This document shows, in pieces, positions 28,879 through 37,524 of a stretch of 64,000 nucleotides of DNA. The translations under genes and the position numbers were made by a program. Every line of letters starts with the position of its first letter. The first letter of the stretch is position 1. The notes under the pieces were generated by a model. The model was not told the DNA's origin. It made no database searches and saw only the letters and a list, made by a program, of their open reading frames with translations. This stretch comes from Caldalkalibacillus mannanilyticus JCM 10596 (GTDB lineage: Bacteria > Bacillota > Bacilli > Caldalkalibacillales > JCM-10596). Where the stretch lies: the NCBI RefSeq assembly GCF_000615945.1, contig NZ_BAMO01000003.1:62001-126000 (forward strand), given 5' to 3'.

Positions 28879-28890
28879 TAACGCGCGTTA
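28879..28890. promoter_or_regulatory. CG-centred palindrome upstream of GH81 gene
   Basis: TAACGCGCGTTA is a perfect 12-base palindrome 112 bases upstream of the GH81 start. Confidence 0.45.
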
Positions 28891-28906
28891 ATTTAAATAA
28901 TAGAAC

Positions 28907-28918
28907 GAAACCGGTTTC
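28907..28918. promoter_or_regulatory. LacI-family-type operator upstream of GH81 gene
   Basis: GAAACCGGTTTC is a perfect 12-base palindrome with a central CG, the usual form of LacI/GalR-family operators. It is distinct from a typical CcpA cre (no TGnAA...TTnCA ends). It lies ~140 bases upstream of the GH81 start. Confidence 0.55.
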
Positions 28919-28936
28919 TATTCAATGGTTTTTTTC

Positions 28937-28973
28937 AAAAAAAAAACCAATCCAGTACTTTCCTTTGAATTGG
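28937..28973 (-). terminator. Intrinsic terminator after the DUF3267 gene
   Basis: On the minus strand CCAATTC / GGATTGG pairs (one G-U) and is followed by T10, just downstream of the stop at 29028. Confidence 0.75.
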
Positions 28974-29027
28974 CTTCTATATTCGTATGATATTTTTGTT
29001 TTGATAAAGCAGGAAGCGGAAATTCTT

Positions 29028-29582
29028 TTATTTATTCAAAAAAACTAGACAACCGATCTTTTCATGGTGATCTTGCACATAAGAGCTAGCCGGGAATTTT
29101 TTTATATTCCATAAAATCAGAAAATCTCCAATTGATACTAGCAGCATAATAATAGACCAGATGAACAGCAATGGTAGGTTATATAGATAACTAATAATTA
29201 AAGGAAGCATTCCAAGGAAAAACGATGGGGCAAATACTACTACCCTATAGCTATTTATTTTGAGCGGTTCTGAACATCCCACATAAAATATTCCTTGTTT
29301 AAGGTTACAACCAAATTTAATCCCTGACGCATTTCCTTTGCTTAGTATCAGAAAGAAAAAGGCATGGATTAATTCATGAAGAATCAGCCCAACGATTACA
29401 AGTCCTATTAAAATAAAGATGTATCTTAGTGAAATAAGAGCTTTAAAAGAACTTAAATCCCAAATATGAAAATATAAAAAAGTTAATACTACTATGCCTA
29501 ATCCTAAGATTATACCTATATATTGTTCATAATCTTCAATCTTAAAAGTAGCATCAATAGATTGATTTTTTTCATTAACCAT
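29028..29582 (-). CDS. DUF3267 family membrane metalloprotease-like protein
   Basis: The 184-residue integral membrane protein has about four membrane helices. It carries a zinc-protease HExxH motif, LHELIHAFFF, with the first His at residue 69, within the second membrane segment. GIKFGCNLKQGIFYVGCSEPLKINSYRVVVFAPSF matches the layout of DUF3267 putative zincins. Substrate is unknown. Its neighbours are a small membrane protein and an ABC-2 transporter, but the spacing (71 bases) does not prove a common operon. Confidence 0.75.
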   Translation of the reverse strand: MVNEKNQSIDATFKIEDYEQYIGIILGLGIVVLTFLYFHIWDLSSFKALISLRYIFILIGLVIVGLILHELIHAFFFLILSKGNASGIKFGCNLKQGIFYVGCSEPLKINSYRVVVFAPSFFLGMLPLIISYLYNLPLLFIWSIIMLLVSIGDFLILWNIKKFPASSYVQDHHEKIGCLVFLNK

Positions 29583-29653
29583 CTTTTATCCTACTTTCTT
29601 ATGTTTAGGGCTACCTTATCTAAGAATTCTGAGCAAATGTTGTATTACCCCTG

Positions 29654-29926
29654 TCAGCCTTCTTGATTTTTTTTCTCCACCGATCTCCAAAGCAACCATC
29701 CAAAGAATATACCGCCTATTGGAAAGACAATCAGGTTGATTAATAAATCTCCAACCCATTCGTTACTGAAATATAAAGAAAAATTTAGTCCAAACTCGAG
29801 AAACTGTGTGAAAAGAAAAACAAGGATTGCCGTTGGAATTCCCCAACCAATGACACCATTAGTAAGAATAAAATTGATCTTTCCTCTTTTTTGGATTTCA
29901 GCCCAGCTCGTGTTCTTTCCAAACAA
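29654..29926 (-). CDS. Small two-helix membrane protein, unknown
   Basis: The 90-residue product has two hydrophobic segments (WGIPTAILVFLFTQFLEFGL and LLINLIVFPIGGIFFGWLLW) flanked by charged ends. The start is TTG at 29926, 8 bases after GGGAG. It ends 28 bases before the following DUF3267-side gap begins and reads in the same direction as its neighbours. I do not recognise a function. Confidence 0.6.
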   Translation of the reverse strand: MFGKNTSWAEIQKRGKINFILTNGVIGWGIPTAILVFLFTQFLEFGLNFSLYFSNEWVGDLLINLIVFPIGGIFFGWLLWRSVEKKNQEG

Positions 29927-29970
29927 ATGATACCACTCCCTTAACTAACGAATAAATTTATCCTATTCTT

Positions 29971-31632
29971 TTAATCTTTCTGATCCGCGACACTTTCCCA
30001 TGATACCTTACAGCCTTTTCTCCATAGTAACAAATTGCAGAAGAAAACAAAAACGATCAATAGTAAGAATATGTAGCCTTCAGTCGCCGCAAAAAAATGG
30101 AGAAGCCCCATTCCTCCAAGGATCAAAAACATCGGGATCACTAACCAGCCATCACTTTTTTGCATAGCGGTAAAGGAGGTCGAAAAAGGCAGACCTGGTT
30201 GAAGCATTTTAAAACAGATCATTGTATATAAACAAGCGTACAAGAACACTAAGCCTAGATCTGGGAGGATCTCAATTCCAAATAAAAGAACAAAGGCTGT
30301 GCCTAAAATAAAGTAAATAGGAAGAAAGAGCTGAACAAAAAAGGCTTTCAGTATTCCCTTAAGAATGGGTTCAGGTGTCTGGGTAGGGCTTACCCGATAG
30401 ATCCATGCTCCCTTATACTTTCCTGAATACTTGAGCATCATCACCACTTGCGGAATAAATAGTAAGGCAATATAAATGGAAAAGTACCACTTCCCTGAGA
30501 AGATTTCTTCTAGGGTTCGAAACTGCAATTGACTTAGCATCATAATAAAGGGTAGGAACAGAGAGATGGCGAGTGCAGGATATACTTTCAGTTTAAACTC
30601 TCGTTCTTGGCGCATCATTTTCGTTCCAAAAAGAAAGAACGTCCTTTCTTCTCGCTTAGGGCACACGATTCTGGCAAAGAGACTGCTCCAAAGATTGATC
30701 TTCCTTTTCCCCTTAGAGCTATGTGTGGAAAGCTTCTGTAAATGCTGTTCAAAAGAAGGCATCATCTTACTATACAAAAGAATCGATACAATCGGAACAA
30801 TGAGTGCCATTAGAGAAAACAAAACAATTTCAATACTTCCATTTCCATTAAATAACCATTCGAAGGAAGCCCCAAACCAAAGAGGGACAATCAAGATCTG
30901 CCACCACTGCAAATGAAAGATCACATCCAGCTGAACAAGTTCAAATGACCGAATCAATAATTGATAGCCGATAATCATGGCAACAGATAAGAAAATTTGA
31001 AAATAGTTAATCATGTCCTTTAGTTTTTCGCCGTCAAAAAATTTTAAGATGATCAAATAGAGCAGAGCTGTAAGGACCACAATAAAAAGGTTCATTAGAA
31101 AAACTTCTACTAAGAGCAAGAAAAAAAAGAGCACACCATATTTCATAAGACTCGCTACTAAGACCCCTGCCATGAGAAAGAAACTAATAAAAAACAAATA
31201 GATGGTCACATGGATGGTTTTTGCCATGCCAATTGTTCTTCTATCTATAGGCTTGGTATACAGAATTTGTTTATCTCTTAAATCTAGCAGGACAGAAGAA
31301 AAATCAGAAATCATAGAGCTCATCGCTAGAAACATAAAAATACCAAAGACGATACTCATTTGAAAAATAAAGTTTTCCCCCATTAGAGCAATGGGAATCA
31401 GAAATAATCCTAGTAGCCCATACAACCACATAGATTTAAGAAAATGGTTGCTCTCTGCAGAGGAATCACCCTTTTTCTTCATGGCAGATTGATTAAAAAT
31501 TGTCGGCACTCTTCTCTGATCCATAACCAGCTTTAACTCTAGTATTTTTCGCATCATTGGATAATCAATGCCCAGCTTGAGAAAGATGCCTCGAAACAGA
31601 TCAAGAAACTTCAAACTATAGAAATTCTTCAT
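29971..31632 (-). CDS. ABC-2 type transporter permease
   Basis: The 553-residue membrane subunit has about twelve hydrophobic segments and soluble loops near residues 40-60 and 290-330. It overlaps the 3' end of the ATPase gene by four bases (ATGA), so the two form one transporter. GGAGG lies directly upstream. Large permeases of this kind, paired with a single CcmA/EcsA-like ATPase, are common in Bacillales. The substrate is not apparent; drug, lipid or peptide export are all possible. Confidence 0.8.
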   Translation of the reverse strand: MKNFYSLKFLDLFRGIFLKLGIDYPMMRKILELKLVMDQRRVPTIFNQSAMKKKGDSSAESNHFLKSMWLYGLLGLFLIPIALMGENFIFQMSIVFGIFMFLAMSSMISDFSSVLLDLRDKQILYTKPIDRRTIGMAKTIHVTIYLFFISFFLMAGVLVASLMKYGVLFFFLLLVEVFLMNLFIVVLTALLYLIILKFFDGEKLKDMINYFQIFLSVAMIIGYQLLIRSFELVQLDVIFHLQWWQILIVPLWFGASFEWLFNGNGSIEIVLFSLMALIVPIVSILLYSKMMPSFEQHLQKLSTHSSKGKRKINLWSSLFARIVCPKREERTFFLFGTKMMRQEREFKLKVYPALAISLFLPFIMMLSQLQFRTLEEIFSGKWYFSIYIALLFIPQVVMMLKYSGKYKGAWIYRVSPTQTPEPILKGILKAFFVQLFLPIYFILGTAFVLLFGIEILPDLGLVFLYACLYTMICFKMLQPGLPFSTSFTAMQKSDGWLVIPMFLILGGMGLLHFFAATEGYIFLLLIVFVFFCNLLLWRKGCKVSWESVADQKD

Positions 31633-32425
31633 GACTCCTCCTTCCCTTGAACAATCGCCACAAATTCCTCTGCAATGGTTCTATGCTCATGAAAGCCAGT
31701 CAATTGGTTAAAAATATCTTCTAGTGTCCCTTCTTTATTCTGTTCCCTTAACTCTTCGAAGCTTCCATCTGCCACAATTTCCCCACCCGTTAATAGGATG
31801 ATTCGACTGCTTATTTTCTCTACGACATCCATAATATGCGAGGAATAAAAGATGGTTTTTCCTTGGGCTGCTAATTGAGCTAGCATTTCCTTGACCACCA
31901 TTACACTATTCGCATCTAAACCGCTTAAGGCTCATCAAAAAATAAGAGGTCTGGATTATGTAATAAACTTGAGATGATTAGCACCTTTTGTTTCATTCCT
32001 TTAGAATAAGAAGCTATTCTAGTGTCATACACCTCTCCTAATCCTAATTTGCTCATTAATTTAGCTGCTTTGTGCTCCGCTTGTTCTGATGATAACCCAT
32101 AGATTTCACCAATAAAGGTTAAATATTCTCTCGCTGTTAGGTTATCATAGATCTCTGCCACCTCAGGCACATACCCAATTCTTCTTTTATACTCTACATC
32201 TCCATCCGAGATATCCCGACCAAACACCTGCACAGTTCCAGAGTATCCTTCTACAAGACCTAACATGATTTTCACTGTTGTGCTTTTTCCCGCTCCATTT
32301 GGACCGATATATCCAATAATTTGACCCTGATAAACATCTAAGTTAATCCCTTTTAGGATTTCTTTTTCAGCATAGCTCATTCTTAGATCTTTTAGCGATA
32401 GCACGATTTCTTCTGCCGTTTCCAT
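31629..32425 (-). CDS. ABC transporter ATP-binding protein (frameshifted)
   Basis: This is the ATPase of the exporter whose permease follows. The first frame has Walker A GPNGAGKST (~residues 40-48), the signature-like SYSKGMKQKVLI and Walker B LLFFDEP, where it stops at 31925. The second frame (31629-31901) resumes with MVVKEMLAQLAAQGKTIFYSSHIMDVVEKI (H-loop). The bases between read LSGLDANSV if one base is added near 31929, giving DEPLSGLDANSVMVVKEML, as expected in this family. ATG at 32425 is preferred (GTGAGG 9 bases upstream). The repaired product is ~265 residues. Confidence 0.85.
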
Positions 32426-32501
32426 ATCACTCATCCTCACTGCTTGTATTTGCCTTTCTTTTTATTATACTAAATCACCGCGAAAAATGGATAAAAAATA
32501 C

Positions 32502-32532
32502 AAAAAAGCTGTCGAGAACGGCTCAACAGCTT
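32502..32532 (-). terminator. Terminator of the kam operon
   Basis: On the minus strand AAGCTGTTGAG / CTCGACAGCTT pairs with one G-U and is followed by TTTTGTATTTTTT. A second smaller hairpin (CAACCCC / GGGTTG, 32534-32556) lies just before it. Both come after the kamE stop. Confidence 0.75.
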
Positions 32533-32614
32533 GACAACCCTATCAGAGCGGGGTTGTTTCTTCTGGCTATTTTTTTCTACTAGCTTGTTTTAAAAGTATT
32601 CACCCTGCCCAGGC

Positions 32615-33382
32615 TTAAATCCCTTTATTCCTTCGAACCATTTCATGAACCACAAAGGAAGCAACATCAGGAGCAAGAGATCCTGGACCGAAGCCGGCAT
32701 CAAAACCTAGCTCTAACGCCATTTCATGATTGATTCTCGGTCCTCCACAGATCAACAGAAATTGCTGGCGCAAACCCTCTGCCTCTAGCAGCTCGACTAG
32801 CTCTGTTAGGTTTTTGATATGTGAGCCTTTTTGGGTGACGATCTGTGATACAAGTAGCGCATCTGCATTCATTTCAAGTGCTTTGGCTATCAGTACCTCA
32901 TTGGGAACCTGACTCCCCATGTTCAATGCTTCCATTTCGGGATAGCGTTCCAATCCATATTCTCCATTATAGCCCTTCATATTCATAATGGCGTCAATTC
33001 CTACAGTATGGGCATCCGTTCCCGTACAGGCTCCAATCACCGTGACCTTCCGTCCAATATGATCCTTAATAAATTGATTAATTTCATAGAAGCTCATTCT
33101 TTCCGATTCCACTTTGGGGACATAGATCGAGGAATAGTCCACCCAATGCTGACACTTTCCATAAACAGTATAAAAACTAAAGCCCTCTCCCAAATCCTGA
33201 GCATCGTAAACCTGAGCCTCTTCAAAGCCCATTTTCAAGACAAGCTGTCTAGCCGCTTCCTTTCCTTCTTCTCCATAAGGGACAGGGAGTGTGAAGCTCA
33301 TTTGTACAGCTCCGTCATTGAATGTATCGCCATACGGCTTCACTCGTGAATAATCTACTTGAAAGATCCCCTCACGTTCCAT
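32615..33382 (-). CDS. kamE: Beta-lysine 5,6-aminomutase, beta subunit
   Basis: With KamD this subunit moves the 6-amino group of beta-lysine to C5, giving 3,5-diaminohexanoate, using PLP and adenosylcobalamin. The 255-residue product has an N-terminal dimerisation region and a Rossmann B12 domain with the base-off motif DAHTVG (D123, H125, G128). K136 in MNMKGYNGEYGLERY corresponds to the lysine (Lys144 beta in the clostridial enzyme) that forms the PLP Schiff base. KGSHIKNLTEL and ICGGPRINHEMALELGFDAGFG complete the domain. It follows kamD with only a few bases between. Confidence 0.93.
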   Translation of the reverse strand: MEREGIFQVDYSRVKPYGDTFNDGAVQMSFTLPVPYGEEGKEAARQLVLKMGFEEAQVYDAQDLGEGFSFYTVYGKCQHWVDYSSIYVPKVESERMSFYEINQFIKDHIGRKVTVIGACTGTDAHTVGIDAIMNMKGYNGEYGLERYPEMEALNMGSQVPNEVLIAKALEMNADALLVSQIVTQKGSHIKNLTELVELLEAEGLRQQFLLICGGPRINHEMALELGFDAGFGPGSLAPDVASFVVHEMVRRNKGI

Positions 33383-33386
33383 TCTT

Positions 33387-34954
33387 TTACCCCCTCCTTG
33401 ACTTCAGACCTAAGCGTCTTCTCAGTTCATCTTCAAATGGATTTTGGTAGGCTTCATCCTTGAGAAAGACCCCTGCTAATCCCCGTCCTCCATCCCTTAG
33501 ACGTTTCACATCGGCAAAGAGTCCTGCCTCAACAGCCTCAAATAATCCTTTTTTCTCTACTTCTAGCAAGAAAGCTGCGGCTTGATCTAACACCTCTTTG
33601 GCTCTGTTTTGGATTCTTCCATTTGGTGTAAATTGAATTTCCTCTGAAATATGACGCATATTGTTAAAAATATATTGGGCATTCTCCAAAGCAATTTACG
33701 ATCATGCATATACGGGGTATGCATCGCCTCTGTCATCATTCCCAGTAATTGAATCCCTTGATTGGTCATAATCGATACCACATTAAAGAGAGCATCCTGG
33801 ATATGTCCTTTGAATATATTGCCCGTCATATGTTTGGTTGGAGGCATATATTTCAAGGGAGCATCAGGAAAAATCTGTCTAGCCATCTGGGCTTGAGACA
33901 ATTCGAGTAAAAAACCGTCCTCCAAGTCAGGATTCATTTCAAAAGCATGACCCAATCCAAGCTGTGAGGCAGGAAGACCAGACTTATATGCGAACTGTTC
34001 ATTGATAAATTGAGAGGCTAATACGGTGTGAGCCGCTTCCACAGCATCTGCCGTTGTCAAATAATTGTCTTCCCCTGTATTAATAATGATCCCTGCATAG
34101 CTATTAATCATCCTTGAAAAATATTGATCAACCAAAGTACGCTGCATATTAATATCTCGGAACAGAATGCCATACAAGGCATCATTCAGCATGACATCTA
34201 ATCGTTCCAGAGCACCCGCCGCTGCGATTTCGGGCATACATAGACCTGAGCAATAGTTACACAGCCGAATATATCTCCCGACCTCTTCCCCTACTTCATC
34301 TAGAGCTTCGCGCATAATACGGAAGTTTTCTTGGGTCGCATACGTTCCTCCATATCCTTCTCGTGTGGCTCCATAAGGAACGTAATCTAGCAGGCTTTGT
34401 CCCGTACTGCGAATAACCGCAATGATATCAGCACCTTGTCGAGCTGCTGTCCTTGCCTGACGAACATCTTCAAAAATATCACCGGTAGCGACAATGACAT
34501 ATAGATAGGGCTGTTTCCCCTCCCCTAATGTGGCAAGATATTGCTCCCTTTCTTGACGTCGCTGCTCAATCCTGCCCAATTGTTGATCGACTAGACGGGC
34601 AGAAAAGGAAATCAGCTCTTCTTCTGCTACCGTTGGCAGTTCTGCCAAAGACAAGCTAGAGTTGGTTACTTTCTCTGCTATCTCTTGACCAGATAGATTC
34701 AGCGTCATCATCGCTTGTATAACGGGCAGAAAGGAACCTCTTTCTAACAAGCCAACTTCGTTTAAATGATCAACAATCAGATTGACATAAGGAATCCCAT
34801 CATAGACCCCATCGATCCCCAATAGGCGTAATACCGTCCTCTCTGTAGCTACCGTGGATCTTTTTGCAATAAAGCGATCCATTTCTTCAGCAATTTTGGC
34901 TGCCGCAGCTCTCGCTTGCTCAATTTTGTTCTGATCCAGATCTAATTGCCCCAT
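33387..34954 (-). CDS. kamD: Beta-lysine 5,6-aminomutase, alpha subunit (frameshifted)
   Basis: This catalytic TIM-barrel subunit pairs with KamE. The first frame (to 33587) begins MGQLDLDQNKIEQARAAAAK and runs through ATGDIFEDVRQARTAARQGADIIAVIRSTGQSLLDYVPYGATREGYGGTYATQ and MPPTKHMTGN, then loses its frame after TPYMHDRK. The second (33387-33689) gives ENAQYIFNNMRHISEEI and the C-terminus. Adding one A to the AAA run at 33695-33697 joins them as HDRKIALENAQYIFNN. The repaired ~522-residue product has full family length. Its start overlaps the kamC 3' end by 35 bases. Confidence 0.92.
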
Positions 34955-36503
34955 GGCTTTCCCCCTCCTCTAGCAGGTCATGTGCCCTCTTGATAATCTC
35001 TGTCGGTACCCCCAGCTTCTCTGCCATAATTAAAGCATGTCTAGGTACATCCTGCTCTTCATTCTCAACCAATACATAATTCATGTGACCCTCTGCTTCT
35101 AACCCCACCACACGATAATGCTTCGCCTCAGATAAGGCAGATAAGCGTGAAAAATGAGTTACCATCACACATAGTTGTGTTTTTTCTCTTGCCATATGTT
35201 CAGCCAGTGCTAGAGCCAGCACCTCTCCCTCTTGAGGATTTGTTCCTCTTGCCAGCTCATCCATGAGGAATAGCTGATGATGACCATGAACATATTCGGC
35301 TAAACGCAGCATCTCTGAGCCAAATGTGCTCACACCCTCTTCTATATTCTCCTGATCCCCATGAATCGCCACCATACGCTCGACTAAGGACATACAGAAG
35401 GAGCGTGCTGGAACAGGAAGAGCATAATGGGCTAAGGCGACGAGTAAAGCCATTGTTTTTAAGGTCACACTTTTCCCGCCCATATTTGAACCTACAAGAG
35501 TTGTTAAGCCATATTCCAGTTCAACAGAAAGTGGAGTGTACAGCTTTCCTTCCTTCTGAAGCCGTTTTTCAAGAGGTAAATATCTTCCCTGCTGAATATG
35601 GATTTTTCGCGGGTCAAGAACAGGCCAGGAACGCTCCTCATTCAGTAGCCAAGTGAACTTGGTCCAGCGCCAATCCCATTCTCCTACCCATCTGTTCCAT
35701 TGTTCAAGATCTTGTAGATATGGAGTAAACGCTTTGAGCAGGGCTTCTAAACAGCTCTTTTCCTCGGCAGCAATAGCTCTTTCCATCTCTTCAATCTGCT
35801 CATGAAAAGCCTTTTCCTCCTGAGAGGGTGATAGAGAAAAAACCATTTCAAAAGGGGTTTCTCTGACCTTCATCAACTCTTTGTGCTGAAGACATTGTTC
35901 GACTCTTCGTTGATCTTTTAATGAAACAAATAAGTGAGTTCCTTGGAAGGATAGAGCTAATTCTTCCTCTAACCTCTGTTTTCGTTCCTCTGTTATTTGT
36001 TGCAGAGCAAGATTGGCTCGAACCTTCTCTTGATGATATTCTTGTAATCTCTTACTGAAATCGCTCAGTGCAAAAGAACTCTGATCTGCGGCTAGGATTT
36101 GGATGAGCTGTTCCACCTTATCCAGACTAGAGGCTAGCTCAGTATCCATACTGCCTAAATAATGAAACAGCTTTCTTACTTCCCATAAAAACTGTTTGAG
36201 ATGAAACCAATCTGTTTCTGCCCCTGCCTCCCCTTTTTGCAGCAATTGAATAAAGAAAGAAGGGTCCTTCAGCTTGGTGAAGGCTTCCTCCATTTCTGCC
36301 CTTTTTTCTTGTTGCAGAAGCTCCTCTAGCTTTTTTGTTCGCTCTATTTCTGCTTGCCATTCCACTTCTTGTCCTTTGAAAAAGGGCTTTAGGTTCTTTT
36401 TATGAGCCTTACCTTGAGGAGACAAGGGGGTTAATTGATTCCAAATCCATGACCATTCAAGCCATTCTGCTGTGATTCGGTCCATCCATTCCCGGTTCTG
36501 CAC
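34920..36503 (-). CDS. kamC: KamC, MutS-like ATPase of the lysine aminomutase cluster
   Basis: The 527-residue protein resembles the core and ATPase domains of MutS but lacks the mismatch-recognition domain. A long coiled-coil, Glu-rich region covers residues ~40-260. The ATPase has Walker A GSNMGGKSVTLK, then GDQENIEEGVSTFGSEM, and Walker B LFLMDELARGTNPQEGE. This gene type is found in lysine-fermentation clusters next to kamB and kamD. A role in reactivating or protecting the B12 aminomutase has been proposed; DNA repair is unlikely from this context. The start is GTG at 36503. Confidence 0.85.
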   Translation of the reverse strand: MQNREWMDRITAEWLEWSWIWNQLTPLSPQGKAHKKNLKPFFKGQEVEWQAEIERTKKLEELLQQEKRAEMEEAFTKLKDPSFFIQLLQKGEAGAETDWFHLKQFLWEVRKLFHYLGSMDTELASSLDKVEQLIQILAADQSSFALSDFSKRLQEYHQEKVRANLALQQITEERKQRLEEELALSFQGTHLFVSLKDQRRVEQCLQHKELMKVRETPFEMVFSLSPSQEEKAFHEQIEEMERAIAAEEKSCLEALLKAFTPYLQDLEQWNRWVGEWDWRWTKFTWLLNEERSWPVLDPRKIHIQQGRYLPLEKRLQKEGKLYTPLSVELEYGLTTLVGSNMGGKSVTLKTMALLVALAHYALPVPARSFCMSLVERMVAIHGDQENIEEGVSTFGSEMLRLAEYVHGHHQLFLMDELARGTNPQEGEVLALALAEHMAREKTQLCVMVTHFSRLSALSEAKHYRVVGLEAEGHMNYVLVENEEQDVPRHALIMAEKLGVPTEIIKRAHDLLEEGESHGAIRSGSEQN

Positions 36504-36528
36504 ATGATCACCCTCTAGTCCTTAAACT

Positions 36529-37524
36529 CTATATGATGTGACGACGTTTAGCATCGATGACAAGAATCTCTCCTGCAATTTCCTTCATTCCATGAAGCCA
36601 CCTTTCACTTTCCTGCTCTCCTTGAGGAGAAAAAGGATTGACAGATAAGGCGATAAGCTTGCTTTTTCGACGCAAATAGATTTCTCCTCCCATGCGGAAC
36701 CAACGTTGGATGGTATTGCGAGTAAGGAATATTTTTGTCGGATCTTCAATAATCCAAGCAAACGGCTTTCGAGTGTGGATAAAGTGTTGCATCACCCATT
36801 CAGTCAATGCGCCAGGAATGGAAAGACAGGATATTCCTTCTGCTACTTTCAGCCGTAGTTCCTCCAGAGAAGCAAGTAAAGAAGGTGTTTCAAGGCTGTT
36901 CCATTTCCCCTCTTGTAGATATCCCACTTTCTGCTCCGTAACACTTTGAAGCTCCGTCCATAGCGGCAGGTCCCAGCGCAAAAGAACCTCTTCTGTCCTT
37001 CGTTTCGCCGTTTCTAAATCAGCATCTAAGGCGGCTCCTGTACATAAAATAAAGGCGTCAGCTAGTTCTTCCTGTGCTGAGGCAAGTCGATCATATGCGC
37101 CATCAATGAAAGAAAGAGTCACTCCATGTTGAGTGAACCTTTCTATTGCTTGACGAACATCCTGATTCATGTGTGTTCCTGCCAACTTGATTTGTCCATC
37201 GTGAATACACTCCACCAAGTAAACAGGTCCCATAGGAGAGCTTGACTTGAGTTCTTCTACAATTCGCACATGGGCAGTCGATTGCTGAAGGGCTGCTTTA
37301 GCTGTAGCAGCCCACATTCCTCTTTTGATGTTAATCGCTGGCTTCTGGTGAAGATCCCAGACATCCTGCTTCTCACCATCCACCCCAGTACTCGCCAAGC
37401 CAAGCTGATGGCCTTGCCTGTCACCTTCTTCAACCAGCCAATTTAATGTGGTTGTTTTCCCTACATTTTTGGCTAAACCAACGATCGCTAGACGTTGATA
37501 GGTGAAAGGAAGGAAACCTTCCAT
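36529..37524 (-). CDS. kamB: KamB, P-loop NTPase-like protein of the lysine cluster
   Basis: The 331-residue product begins with a P-loop, AIVGLAKNVGKTTTLNWL (residues ~13-30), and is otherwise unlike known enzymes. It directly abuts kamA (stop and start adjacent) and precedes kamC by 25 bases. The kamB-kamC pair is characteristic of clusters making beta-lysine and 3,5-diaminohexanoate. Biochemical function is not established; an ATP-dependent partner of KamC in servicing the aminomutase is plausible. Confidence 0.75.
   Translation of the reverse strand: MEGFLPFTYQRLAIVGLAKNVGKTTTLNWLVEEGDRQGHQLGLASTGVDGEKQDVWDLHQKPAINIKRGMWAATAKAALQQSTAHVRIVEELKSSSPMGPVYLVECIHDGQIKLAGTHMNQDVRQAIERFTQHGVTLSFIDGAYDRLASAQEELADAFILCTGAALDADLETAKRRTEEVLLRWDLPLWTELQSVTEQKVGYLQEGKWNSLETPSLLASLEELRLKVAEGISCLSIPGALTEWVMQHFIHTRKPFAWIIEDPTKIFLTRNTIQRWFRMGGEIYLRRKSKLIALSVNPFSPQGEQESERWLHGMKEIAGEILVIDAKRRHII

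Noticed and set aside
28907-28918. GAAACCGGTTTC as a CcpA cre site
   Set aside because: It lacks the TG...CA ends and asymmetry of cre consensus; a specific LacI-family operator fits better.
34920-36503. kamC as a DNA mismatch repair gene
   Set aside because: It lacks the N-terminal mismatch-recognition domain and is embedded between lysine aminomutase genes, where this MutS-like type is known.
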